This document shows positions 1 to 7,402 of a DNA stretch of 16,004 bases, piece by piece. The notes under the pieces were generated by a model. That model was not told the DNA's origin, made no database searches, and saw nothing but the letters and a program-made list of their open reading frames with translations. This stretch comes from CAIMMJ01 sp037131955 (lineage in GTDB: Bacteria; Bacteroidota; Bacteroidia; UBA4408), in assembly GCA_037131955.1 (NCBI GenBank), contig JBAXQC010000065.1, positions 1 through 16,004 of the forward strand. Direction: 5' to 3'. Both the position numbers and the translations under genes were made by a program. Position 1 is the stretch's first letter. Each line of letters starts with the position of its first letter.

Positions 1-1077
1 TTAAGGATAATACTTCTTGCTTAAATAAATATAAGGTTCATACATGTGATGAATAAAAACGTTTTTACCTTCTTTAAATAAATTATTGTATTCTTCGTCA
101 GTTGCTAAAATTATTGGAATTCCTGCTGTGGTGTAATTGGTTTGGTTGATGTATTCTGGTTCTTTGTATAGCGGAAATGTTTTTTTGATGATTTTCCCTG
201 CCTTATTTCCCAAATATTTTTTAAACATTCTTGAAGCCTTGTTGCTTGCATTATCCATTTTGTTGTAGGCATAATTAGCATAAGCTCGTGTAAAAATGGG
301 TTGTTTTTTTAATGCTTCATTTCTAAGATTAAAAGGATTTATGGTGTTGATGTCAGTGGCAGTTTGAGAGGTTAATGGAGTTTCCGGTACCCAATCTAAA
401 GTGTTCGCCACCCTATAACCGTAACCATCTCTTGTTATAAAATCAAAGTCATAAGCATAATACATATTTCCGGGTTTGGGTGGTGCACTGCAAATTGTTT
501 TATAATTTAAATCTTTGGGAAAGTTTTCCTTGTAATAATATTCTAAATATGACCTTACATAAAATGCAAGAGCTCCGCCTTGGCTGTGTCCAATAATGTA
601 ATATTCTTTAATTCCTTTTGTGTAATTGGTTTCTATTTCACTAATAAGCTCTTCAGCTAAATCGGCTAAGCCAAGCACCCAGCCAGTATGAACCATGGCG
701 TCTTTGCGTTCGGCTAGTTTGTAACTAAAAGCTTCGCCATTGGTTTTTGTTATTGTTCCTTTAGCAGGAATCATTGCTGAATAGAAATTTTCTATCCACG
801 AAAGTTGTGCGGAAGTTGTTCCTCTAATGCTAATAATTCCAACAGAGTCATTTCTTAGCCAAATATCAAAACGATTCTTTAAATTTCCTTCGGTTGATCT
901 AAAAATTCTTTTGTAGCGCAAGTCTGTTTTGGCTTTTGAAGTATCGTACTGATTCCAATTTAACACAAGCAACTCTCGGTATTCTCTACCCGAAAAGCCT
1001 GGTGTAATTTTTTGAGCCGAGCAGTAATTAAAAACGTATATGAAACTAAGCAGCAGGAGCCAATATTTTACGTTCAT
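1..1077 (-). CDS. Secreted class 3 lipase-like alpha/beta hydrolase
   Basis: This is a complete 358-residue protein; its stop codon is the first three bases of the window. Residues 1-22 form a signal peptide ending in CSAQ, so the protein should be exported. The nucleophile elbow GHSQG is at residues 163-167, with Ser165 as the predicted catalytic serine. An RGT motif (85-87) and a VHTGW motif (129-133) match the oxyanion and His-x-Gly regions of class 3 lipases. Asp228 in NTLDWVP and His343 or His344 near the C-terminus are likely triad members. The family hydrolyses acylglycerols or other esters; the substrate here is unknown. Its start overlaps the stop of the upstream gene by 4 bases (ATGA), so the two are probably translationally coupled. 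The family call is firm, the substrate is not. Confidence 0.82.
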   Translation of the reverse strand: MNVKYWLLLLSFIYVFNYCSAQKITPGFSGREYRELLVLNWNQYDTSKAKTDLRYKRIFRSTEGNLKNRFDIWLRNDSVGIISIRGTTSAQLSWIENFYSAMIPAKGTITKTNGEAFSYKLAERKDAMVHTGWVLGLADLAEELISEIETNYTKGIKEYYIIGHSQGGALAFYVRSYLEYYYKENFPKDLNYKTICSAPPKPGNMYYAYDFDFITRDGYGYRVANTLDWVPETPLTSQTATDINTINPFNLRNEALKKQPIFTRAYANYAYNKMDNASNKASRMFKKYLGNKAGKIIKKTFPLYKEPEYINQTNYTTAGIPIILATDEEYNNLFKEGKNVFIHHMYEPYIYLSKKYYP

Positions 1078-1724
1078 AATTCCAATAATTCATTGTTTTG
1101 GTAAATTTTTACTTTTTCTTTTTGATGGGTGTTCATCCATAACAATGATTTAACAACTTGAGATGCTTCTATTCCCTTGTATTTTTTTAGCGAACCAGTC
1201 AATAATGGATTTATAATCTTAAAAATATATTTCGCTATAAGTTCTCCTAATCTAAATTCTTTTCTGGTGCCTAAAAGCAACGAAGGTCTTGCAATTCCGC
1301 AAACATCAAAATTTAATGAAATTATTTTTTCCTCCATTTTTCCTTTGGTATTTAAATAAAAATTGGATGAACTTGAATCTGCTCCTAATGCTGAAACAAC
1401 AAAAACGTTTTTACAGTTGTATTTTTTTAATTGTTCTGCAACTCTTACAGGAATGCTATAATCTACAAAAAAATATTCATCTTTTTTTGGTGTTTTTTTC
1501 TTTGTTGTTCCTATACAAATAAACAATGATGTTAACTGTTCTAATTTTATTTTATCAATTGAACTTTCTGAAAAGTCAGTTTTGATAAACTCAATTTTTT
1601 TTGATTCACAACTTGGTTTCTTTCTTCCAATTAAATATAGAGTTTCACAATTTATAGAATCTGCTAATGTTTGCGTTAGAATCTCTCCTATTTGCCCGGA
1701 ATAACCAATAATGGCTGCCTTCAT
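1074..1724 (-). CDS. TIP30/HTATIP2-like NAD(P)-binding Rossmann protein (atypical SDR)
   Basis: This 216-residue cytosolic protein starts with a Rossmann fold whose nucleotide-binding loop is GYSGQIG (residues 7-13). Ser111 in VVSALGAD, followed by Tyr123 and Lys127 in YLNTKGKMEE, gives the Ser-Tyr-xxx-Lys arrangement of short-chain dehydrogenases. The run from YLNTKGKMEE to RPSLLLGTRKEFRLGE resembles the matching part of human HTATIP2/TIP30, and the length fits that compact family. The substrate cannot be told. Its TGA stop overlaps the ATG of the downstream lipase-like gene, so they form a two-gene operon transcribed away from the sigma-factor gene. An oxidoreductase role is inferred from the fold and motif only. 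Confidence 0.8.
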   Translation of the reverse strand: MKAAIIGYSGQIGEILTQTLADSINCETLYLIGRKKPSCESKKIEFIKTDFSESSIDKIKLEQLTSLFICIGTTKKKTPKKDEYFFVDYSIPVRVAEQLKKYNCKNVFVVSALGADSSSSNFYLNTKGKMEEKIISLNFDVCGIARPSLLLGTRKEFRLGELIAKYIFKIINPLLTGSLKKYKGIEASQVVKSLLWMNTHQKEKVKIYQNNELLEL

Positions 1725-1736
1725 TTTTATTTTTTA

Positions 1737-1744
1737 CGAATATA
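1737..1744 (-). promoter_or_regulatory. Weak candidate -7 box for the TIP30-like/lipase operon
   Basis: Read on the minus strand this is TATATTCG, seven of eight positions of the Bacteroidota -7 consensus TAnnTTTG, lying 12 bases before the start codon at 1724. That would make the transcript almost leaderless. No convincing TTG -33 box lies 17-23 bases further upstream, so the call is tentative. Confidence 0.28.
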
Positions 1745-1926
1745 AGTTTTTCGTTTTTAAACATGGATCATAAAAAACAGTGTTTACGAGTTTTGTTTAT
1801 CAATAAAATGTCATTCTTAAACATAATATTTTAATTTATCGGTGTTGGAATATCAATTTATACAGGTCTTGCTAATAATTAAAAACATGAAATTCAATAA
1901 ATTAACATTTATTCTATTAATTTTAA

Positions 1927-1956
1927 TTGGTTTTGTTTAATCTCTTCATACATTTG
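1927..1956 (+). promoter_or_regulatory. Candidate promoter of the sigma-factor gene
   Basis: A TTG at 1927-1929 is followed after 19 bases by TACATTTG at 1949-1956, an exact match to the Bacteroidota -7 consensus TAnnTTTG with the usual spacing to a -33 TTG. Transcription would begin near 1963, giving a leader of about 50 bases before the ATG at 2013. Two direct copies of TGTTTAATC (1934-1942 and 1971-1979) bracket the -7 box, and the reverse complement of its first seven bases, TTAAACA, lies at 1994-2000. These could be regulator sites. The rest of 1725-2012 holds no convincing gene. Confidence 0.55.
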
Positions 1957-2012
1957 TTCAACAAAATAAATGTTTAATCATTTTAATACAACCTTAAACA
2001 AAAATAAAAACT

Positions 2013-2516
2013 ATGTCAACTCTTGAATTCAACCAAAAAGTAATGAGTTTTAAAGCTCCACTCAATTATTTTGCCATTAGCTTAACTCAAAATTCTGAAG
2101 AGGCTAAGGACTTGTTGCAAGACACTTTTTACAAGGCAATTTTATACAAAGACAAATTTACAGATGCTACTAACCTAAAGGCTTGGTTATACACCATCAT
2201 GAAAAATACTTTTATAAACAACTACAGAAGAAACATAAAAACAAAACAAATTGTAGATACCACCAAAGATTTATACTTTATAAATATACCACAGCACAAC
2301 GGTGAGGTTTCTCCATTGTCTCAGATTGCACACAAAGACATTAAATTAGTTTTAGAAAACTTAGAAGAAGATTTAAGAATACCTTTTTTAATGTATTTTG
2401 AAGGGTACAAATACAAAGAAATTGCAGATCAGTTTAACCTACCCATTGGAACTGTAAAGAGCAGGATTTTTTTGGCTCGAAAAAAGCTAATGAAAGATTT
2501 AAAAGATTTTAGATAA
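2013..2516 (+). CDS. ECF-type RNA polymerase sigma-70 factor
   Basis: This is a 167-residue two-domain sigma factor. Region 2 spans about residues 14-77 and includes the core-binding segment AKDLLQDTFYKAI and the LKAWLYTIMKNTFINNYRR stretch typical of regions 2.2-2.4. Region 4 spans about 108-160, with a helix-turn-helix in EIADQFNLPIGTVKSRI. The size and the absence of regions 1 and 3 place it among ECF factors, which direct RNA polymerase to a small set of promoters. No FecR-like or zinc-binding anti-sigma gene follows it; the next gene is crtI, after a terminator. Control of the carotenoid operon is inferred from position alone. ECF control of carotenoid genes is known elsewhere (CarQ of Myxococcus), but orthology is not claimed. 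Confidence 0.93.
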   Translation: MSTLEFNQKVMSFKAPLNYFAISLTQNSEEAKDLLQDTFYKAILYKDKFTDATNLKAWLYTIMKNTFINNYRRNIKTKQIVDTTKDLYFINIPQHNGEVSPLSQIAHKDIKLVLENLEEDLRIPFLMYFEGYKYKEIADQFNLPIGTVKSRIFLARKKLMKDLKDFR

Positions 2517-2522
2517 TCTATT

Positions 2523-2549
2523 AAGCCCCGCAATTAAGTGGGGTTTTTT
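2523..2549 (+). terminator. Intrinsic terminator after the sigma-factor gene
   Basis: The arms AAGCCCCGC (2523-2531) and GTGGGGTTT (2538-2546) pair over 9 bp, with two G-U pairs, around a 6-base loop, and the T-run continues to 2549. It begins 6 bases after the sigma stop codon, so the sigma gene is probably transcribed on its own rather than read through at full level into crtI. Confidence 0.88.
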
Positions 2550-2562
2550 GTTTATTAGTTTA

Positions 2563-2570
2563 TAGTTTTG
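2563..2570 (+). promoter_or_regulatory. Candidate -7 box of the carotenoid operon
   Basis: TAGTTTTG matches the Bacteroidota -7 consensus TAnnTTTG exactly and lies just after the sigma terminator, 22 bases before the crtI start at 2593. The expected -33 position falls inside the terminator stem and has no TTG at the usual distance, so the upstream element is weak or differs. It suggests crtI has its own start site. Confidence 0.45.
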
Positions 2571-2592
2571 TAAAATAATTTTTTAAGATAAA

Positions 2593-4065
2593 ATGTCTAA
2601 GAAAAAAGCAGTAGTTATTGGTGCAGGTTTTGCGGGAATGTCTGCAGCATGTTATTTAGCAAAAGATGGTTTTGAAGTTACAGTTCTCGAAAAAAATGAA
2701 ATGGCCGGTGGAAGGGCAAGAAAATTTGAGGCAGAAGGTTTTGTTTTCGACATGGGACCAAGTTGGTATTGGATGCCAGATATTTTTGAAAAGTTTTTTG
2801 CTGACTTCAATAAAAAACCATCAGATTATTACCAGTTAAAAAGACTGTCGCCTTCTTATTCTGTTTATTTTGATGATGGAAAAGCAGTAAATATTCCTTC
2901 GGATATGCAGGAGTTAAAAAATTTATTTGAGCAGTACGAGAAAGGAAGCGGAGAAAAATTAGAGCAATTTTTAAATGATGCGGCTTACAAATACAATGTT
3001 GGAATTAATGATTTGGTGCACAAGCCGGGTGTTTCGATCATGGAATTTGCCAGCATAGATTTAATGAGAGATGTAATGCGATTAAATGTTTTTAAAAGTT
3101 TTTACAAACATGCCAGAGAATATTTTTCTCATCCTCATCTTCTTCAACTCCTAGAATTTCCGGTTTTGTTTTTGGGAGCAACAGCTCAAAATACGCCTGC
3201 ATTATACAGTTTAATGAATTACGCCGATATGCAGCTGGGCACATGGTATCCAATGGGAGGTATGTTTGAAATAGTGAAAGGGATGAAAGTACTGGCTGAA
3301 TCTTTGGGTGTAAATTTTGTGTTTAATTCTGCGGTAACAAATTTTGAATACAATAACAACGGAAATATAGATTACGTTAGTTGCAATTCAAAAAAATACG
3401 AGGCAGACGTTGTTATTGGAAGTGCAGATTACAATTTTTTAGATACGAAAGTATTGAAAGAAAAAAGAAATTATTCTGATAAATACTGGAACAGCAGAAC
3501 CATGGCGCCTTCGTGTTTGTTGTTTTATTTAGGAGTGGATAAAAAAATAAACAATTTAGAACATCATAATTTATTTTTCGACAAAGATTTTACTAAGCAC
3601 GCTTTCGAAATTTACGAAGAGGCCAAGTGGCCTAGCGATCCTTTGTTCTATGTTTGTGCTCCTTCTAAAACAGACAATACAATTGCACCTGATGGCAAAG
3701 AGAATTTATTTTTATTGATGCCGGTTGCAATAGGCTTGGAAGACAATGAAGAGGTAAGAGAAAAATATTACAAGGTAATGATGGAAAGATTGGAGGCATT
3801 AACAGGTGAAAAAATCAGCGAACATGTAATTTACAAAAAAAGTTATGCTCAGTCAAACTTTATTGCCGATTACAATTCCTTTAAAGGTAACGCTTACGGA
3901 TTGGCGAACACATTAAAACAAACGGCAATTTTAAAACCTTCTATCAGAAGTAAGAAAATAAAAAATTTATTTTTTGCAGGACAGTTAACTGTTCCAGGCC
4001 CCGGAGTTCCGCCAAGTTTAATATCCGGGAAGGTGGCGGCTTCACTTGTAAAGAAAGAGTATTAA
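2593..4065 (+). CDS. crtI: Phytoene desaturase (CrtI-type carotenoid desaturase)
   Basis: This 490-residue FAD-dependent desaturase introduces double bonds into phytoene, giving lycopene in the usual bacterial pathway; CrtI enzymes are membrane-associated. The N-terminal dinucleotide-binding fold has GAGFAG (residues 10-15), Glu33 at the end of the second strand and the GGRAR motif (39-43). The DMGPSWYWMPD segment (53-63) is typical of CrtI. The C-terminal signature FFAGQ (460-464) and PGPGVPPS (468-475) is the bacterial-type phytoene dehydrogenase pattern. Length is normal for the family. It heads an operon containing crtB and ispH, which supports phytoene as substrate. CrtN- or CrtD-like desaturases are related alternatives but fit the motifs and the crtB partner less well. 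The number of desaturation steps cannot be read from sequence. Confidence 0.95.
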   Translation: MSKKKAVVIGAGFAGMSAACYLAKDGFEVTVLEKNEMAGGRARKFEAEGFVFDMGPSWYWMPDIFEKFFADFNKKPSDYYQLKRLSPSYSVYFDDGKAVNIPSDMQELKNLFEQYEKGSGEKLEQFLNDAAYKYNVGINDLVHKPGVSIMEFASIDLMRDVMRLNVFKSFYKHAREYFSHPHLLQLLEFPVLFLGATAQNTPALYSLMNYADMQLGTWYPMGGMFEIVKGMKVLAESLGVNFVFNSAVTNFEYNNNGNIDYVSCNSKKYEADVVIGSADYNFLDTKVLKEKRNYSDKYWNSRTMAPSCLLFYLGVDKKINNLEHHNLFFDKDFTKHAFEIYEEAKWPSDPLFYVCAPSKTDNTIAPDGKENLFLLMPVAIGLEDNEEVREKYYKVMMERLEALTGEKISEHVIYKKSYAQSNFIADYNSFKGNAYGLANTLKQTAILKPSIRSKKIKNLFFAGQLTVPGPGVPPSLISGKVAASLVKKEY

Positions 4066-4076
4066 AATAAAAAAAA

Positions 4077-4084
4077 TAATTTTG
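4077..4084 (+). promoter_or_regulatory. Candidate internal -7 box before the receptor gene
   Basis: TAATTTTG is an exact match to TAnnTTTG in the crtI-receptor gap. Transcription from it would start near 4091, leaving about 28 bases before the preferred receptor start at 4119. No TTG lies 17-23 bases upstream; the nearest, at 4046-4048, is 28 bases away. If active, it would let the receptor, crtB and ispH be expressed apart from crtI. Confidence 0.35.
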
Positions 4085-4118
4085 TAATTATATGTTCAAA
4101 ATTAACCAAACCTTTGAT

Positions 4119-6551
4119 ATGATGAAAAAGATTATCGTAAGCCTTTTTGTCTTTTTGCTTACACAAACATCCTTCGCACAAAAAACGGGAACAATTATTG
4201 GCTCCGTAAAAGACAAAGATTCACAAGAGTTATTAGTTGGAGTTGCAGTAACACTAGAATCAACCGACTTTGCTGTGGCCACTGATTTAGACGGTAAATT
4301 TAAAATTACATCTATTCCTCCAAAAAGCTACAACATTAAATTCTCTGCAATTGGCTTCAAACCGCTAACTCTCTTTAATGTAGTTGTAAATGTTGGAAAT
4401 GCAAACATTATTAATGCCGAAATGGAACCAACTTCCAAAGAGTTATCAGTAGTTGTTGTAATTGCAAATACGTATGGAAAAAAAATAGAAACACCACTTT
4501 CTGTTCAAAGCCTAACTGCCGAAGAAATAAAAAGTAATCCGGGCGGAAATTTCGATATTTCCAAAGTTGTTCAGGCATTGCCCGGAGTAAGCGGAACAAC
4601 AGGTAGTGCATCTTTCAGAAACGACATTATTATTAGAGGTGGAGCACCCAACGAAAATGTGTATTACCTTGACGGGATTGAGATTCCTCAAATAAACCAT
4701 TTTGCAACGCAAGGCAGTGCAGGAGGCCCAGCAGGAATTTTAAATGTTTCTTTTATTGAAGATGTTTCATTAAGCAGCAGCAGTTTTGCAGCTAAATACG
4801 ACAATGCTTTATCCTCTGTTTTACAATTTAAACAAAGAGATGGAAACCCCGATAAAGTGCAAGGCAATATAAGAGTAAGTAGCACAGAAATTGCTACAAC
4901 ATTAGAAGGGCCACTGTCTAAAAAAACTACTTTTTTAGCTTCCGCAAGGAGGTCATATTTGCAGTATTTATTTCAAGCTATTGATTTGCCTATACGACCA
5001 AATTATTGGGACTTTCAATACAAAATAACTCATAAAATAGATGCTAAAACCACATTTACAGCTCTTGGTGTTGGTGCAATTGATGAATTTAGTTTTGGTG
5101 TTCCCCAAAATTCTACACCAGATAAAGAGTACGCTCTAAGGGCTTTCCCCACAATAAACCAATGGAATTATACGGTTGGTTTTGGATTAAAAAGATTAAT
5201 TAACAAAGGCTATGTGAACATTACTGCCAGCCGAAACATGTTCGACAATAAATTAGACCAATTTGAGGATGGAAAAGAAGGAGATGAAACTAAGAGAAGT
5301 TTAAAAACACAGTCACAAGAAATAGAAAATAAACTAAGAGTAGAAGTAAATAAATTTAGCGGAAAGTGGAAATTTAACTACGGTGGAATGATGCAATACG
5401 TTAAATACAACAATGCTACATTTGCAAAAATTAGAAAAGAAATAACTGATTCTTTGGGGAATGTTATAGTGCCGGCAGTAAATATAAATTTTAACTCGGC
5501 CATAGATTTTTTTAGGTTGGGAGCATTTGCCTCGGTAAACAGAAAATTAATGGGAGAGCGATTATCTTTAACTCTTGGCATTAGAACAGATGTAAATACT
5601 TTTACCACTAGCGGATTAAATCCTGCCGAAGCATTTAGCCCAAGATTTGCTGTTTCGTATGCTTTAACAGAAAAATGGAATATAAATGCAACAGTTGGCA
5701 GATACGCCAAAATACCAATTTATACTGTGTTAGGATTTAGAAACGCAGCAGGCGATTTAGTAAACAAGGATAATAAATATATTATTTGCGATCATTATGT
5801 GGCAGGAGTGGAGTATAACCCAACTAACAGTTTAAGGATTACCGCTGAAGGATTCTATAAAAATTACAGCAATTATCCTGTTTCTGTTTTTGATGGAATT
5901 TCATTGGCAAATCAAGGAGGAAATTTTGGAGCAATAGGAAACGAAGATGTAATAAGTAATGGCAAAGGCAGAAGCTATGGTGCAGAATTATTTATCCAAC
6001 AAAAACTAATAAAGAACTTTTTTGCCACCGCATCATACACTTTGTTTTGGAGTGAATTTTCTGGCAGAGATGGAAAACTTATAGCCTCGGCATGGGATAC
6101 AAGACATCTTGTTTCATTTATTGTAGGAAAAAAATTTAAAAGAGGGTGGGAAATTGGTATGAAACTCCGCTATTCTGGCGGCTCTCCGTATACTCCATTT
6201 GATCTGGTTGCTTCACAAAGAAATTATGTTGCTACAGGAAATGGCGTATTTGATAATTCGCAATTGAATACTCTCCGTTTAACATCGTTTAGACAATTTG
6301 ATTTTAGGGTAGACAAAAAAATTAATTTTAAAAGGACTACCTTAGACATCTATTTTGATGTAACAAACGCTTTGCTATTTAAAAATCAAGCCATTCCAAA
6401 TTATTCATTCAAAAGATTGGATGACAATACTGGTTTTGAAACTACCGATGGAAATCCATTACGCTCAGATGGGTCAAACGGAATTCCGTTTATCTTAAAG
6501 AACGACGATTTATCCGTAACTCCAGCTCTTGGTTTTATTTTAGAATTTTAG
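4119..6551 (+). CDS. TonB-dependent outer-membrane receptor with carboxypeptidase-like regulatory domain
   Basis: The protein is an outer-membrane beta-barrel that takes up a ligand using TonB energy. From the ATG at 4119 it has 810 residues. An in-frame ATG at 4092 would add nine residues ahead of the signal peptide; 4119 or the adjacent ATG at 4122 is preferred because the peptide MKKIIVSLFVFLLTQTSFAQ then begins correctly. Order of parts: signal peptide (1-21), carboxypeptidase-like regulatory domain (about 24-105), a VVVV stretch resembling a TonB box, a plug domain (about 120-235) containing IIIRGGAP and YYLDGIEIP, then the barrel ending in the terminal aromatic FILEF. No SusD partner follows, so a SusC-type glycan transporter is unlikely. 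The ligand is unknown. It sits between crtI and crtB, and its stop is 2 bases before the crtB start. Confidence 0.93.
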   Translation: MMKKIIVSLFVFLLTQTSFAQKTGTIIGSVKDKDSQELLVGVAVTLESTDFAVATDLDGKFKITSIPPKSYNIKFSAIGFKPLTLFNVVVNVGNANIINAEMEPTSKELSVVVVIANTYGKKIETPLSVQSLTAEEIKSNPGGNFDISKVVQALPGVSGTTGSASFRNDIIIRGGAPNENVYYLDGIEIPQINHFATQGSAGGPAGILNVSFIEDVSLSSSSFAAKYDNALSSVLQFKQRDGNPDKVQGNIRVSSTEIATTLEGPLSKKTTFLASARRSYLQYLFQAIDLPIRPNYWDFQYKITHKIDAKTTFTALGVGAIDEFSFGVPQNSTPDKEYALRAFPTINQWNYTVGFGLKRLINKGYVNITASRNMFDNKLDQFEDGKEGDETKRSLKTQSQEIENKLRVEVNKFSGKWKFNYGGMMQYVKYNNATFAKIRKEITDSLGNVIVPAVNINFNSAIDFFRLGAFASVNRKLMGERLSLTLGIRTDVNTFTTSGLNPAEAFSPRFAVSYALTEKWNINATVGRYAKIPIYTVLGFRNAAGDLVNKDNKYIICDHYVAGVEYNPTNSLRITAEGFYKNYSNYPVSVFDGISLANQGGNFGAIGNEDVISNGKGRSYGAELFIQQKLIKNFFATASYTLFWSEFSGRDGKLIASAWDTRHLVSFIVGKKFKRGWEIGMKLRYSGGSPYTPFDLVASQRNYVATGNGVFDNSQLNTLRLTSFRQFDFRVDKKINFKRTTLDIYFDVTNALLFKNQAIPNYSFKRLDDNTGFETTDGNPLRSDGSNGIPFILKNDDLSVTPALGFILEF

Positions 6552-6553
6552 TT

Positions 6554-7402
6554 ATGGAATTGATTGGAGAAAATTTGTACGACAATGTATGTTTGAATAT
6601 TAGTAAACTTACTACAAAAAAGTACAGCACTTCTTTTTCTTTAGGAATTTCTGCTTTAGATAAAAAATTTCATAATTCTATTTATGCAATTTATGGATTT
6701 GTAAGGTTTGCCGATGAAATAGTTGATACATTTCATACAAGCAATAAACAAGAATTATTGCACAGATTTAAACAGGACACCTACAAAGCCATTGAGGAAA
6801 AAATAAGTTTAAATCCCATTCTGCATAGTTTTCAAATGGTGGTTAATAAATATTCTATAGACAAAGAACTTATAGATTCTTTTTTGCACAGCATGGAAAT
6901 GGATTTACAAAAAATTGAGTACGATGTAGAAAAGTACAAACTGTATATCTTAGGTTCTGCCGAAGTAGTGGGGCTTATGTGTTTAAGAGTATTTTGCGAG
7001 GGCAATAATGAATACTACTTATCACTTAAAAAGCCGGCCATGCAGTTAGGGTCTGCTTTTCAGAAAATAAATTTTTTGAGAGATCTAAAAGCCGATTTTT
7101 TTCAATTAGGAAGAACCTATTTTCCTGAAATAAAGTCTAACGTTTTTAACAATGACGTTAAAAAACAAATTGAACAAGATATTTTATTGGATTTTGATGC
7201 AGGATACCAAGGAATAAAGCTATTGCCGAAGGGCAGTAGGTTTGGTGTTTACTTGGCTTACTCCTACTACCTCAGCTTATTTAATAAAATAAAAAAGCTT
7301 GATGCCGAACTTGTTCTCAAAGAAAGAATAAGAGTTACTGATACAAAAAAATACTTCATTCTGTTTTGGAGTTATATCAAACATAAATTAAATCTGATTT
7401 GA
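6554..7402 (+). CDS. crtB: Phytoene synthase
   Basis: This 282-residue member of the squalene/phytoene synthase family condenses two geranylgeranyl diphosphates into phytoene, the first committed carotenoid step. Two Mg-diphosphate-binding acidic motifs are visible: DEIVD (residues 54-58) and DLKAD (177-181) within NFLRDLKAD. The flanking family motifs YAIYGFVR (44-51) and GRTYFP (186-191) are also present. Length is typical. The ATG lies 2 bases after the receptor stop, and the TGA overlaps the start of the next gene by 4 bases, so it is embedded in a coupled operon. A squalene or dehydrosqualene synthase is possible in the family, but the neighbouring crtI favours phytoene. Confidence 0.95.
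   Translation: MELIGENLYDNVCLNISKLTTKKYSTSFSLGISALDKKFHNSIYAIYGFVRFADEIVDTFHTSNKQELLHRFKQDTYKAIEEKISLNPILHSFQMVVNKYSIDKELIDSFLHSMEMDLQKIEYDVEKYKLYILGSAEVVGLMCLRVFCEGNNEYYLSLKKPAMQLGSAFQKINFLRDLKADFFQLGRTYFPEIKSNVFNNDVKKQIEQDILLDFDAGYQGIKLLPKGSRFGVYLAYSYYLSLFNKIKKLDAELVLKERIRVTDTKKYFILFWSYIKHKLNLI

Noticed and set aside
5378..5710. Open frame of 110 residues on the minus strand inside the receptor gene
   Set aside because: It lies wholly within a well-supported receptor gene, has no recognisable domain and reads as the complement of barrel codons.
4119..6551. SusC-like glycan uptake system
   Set aside because: No SusD gene follows and the receptor, at about 810 residues, is shorter than typical SusC proteins.
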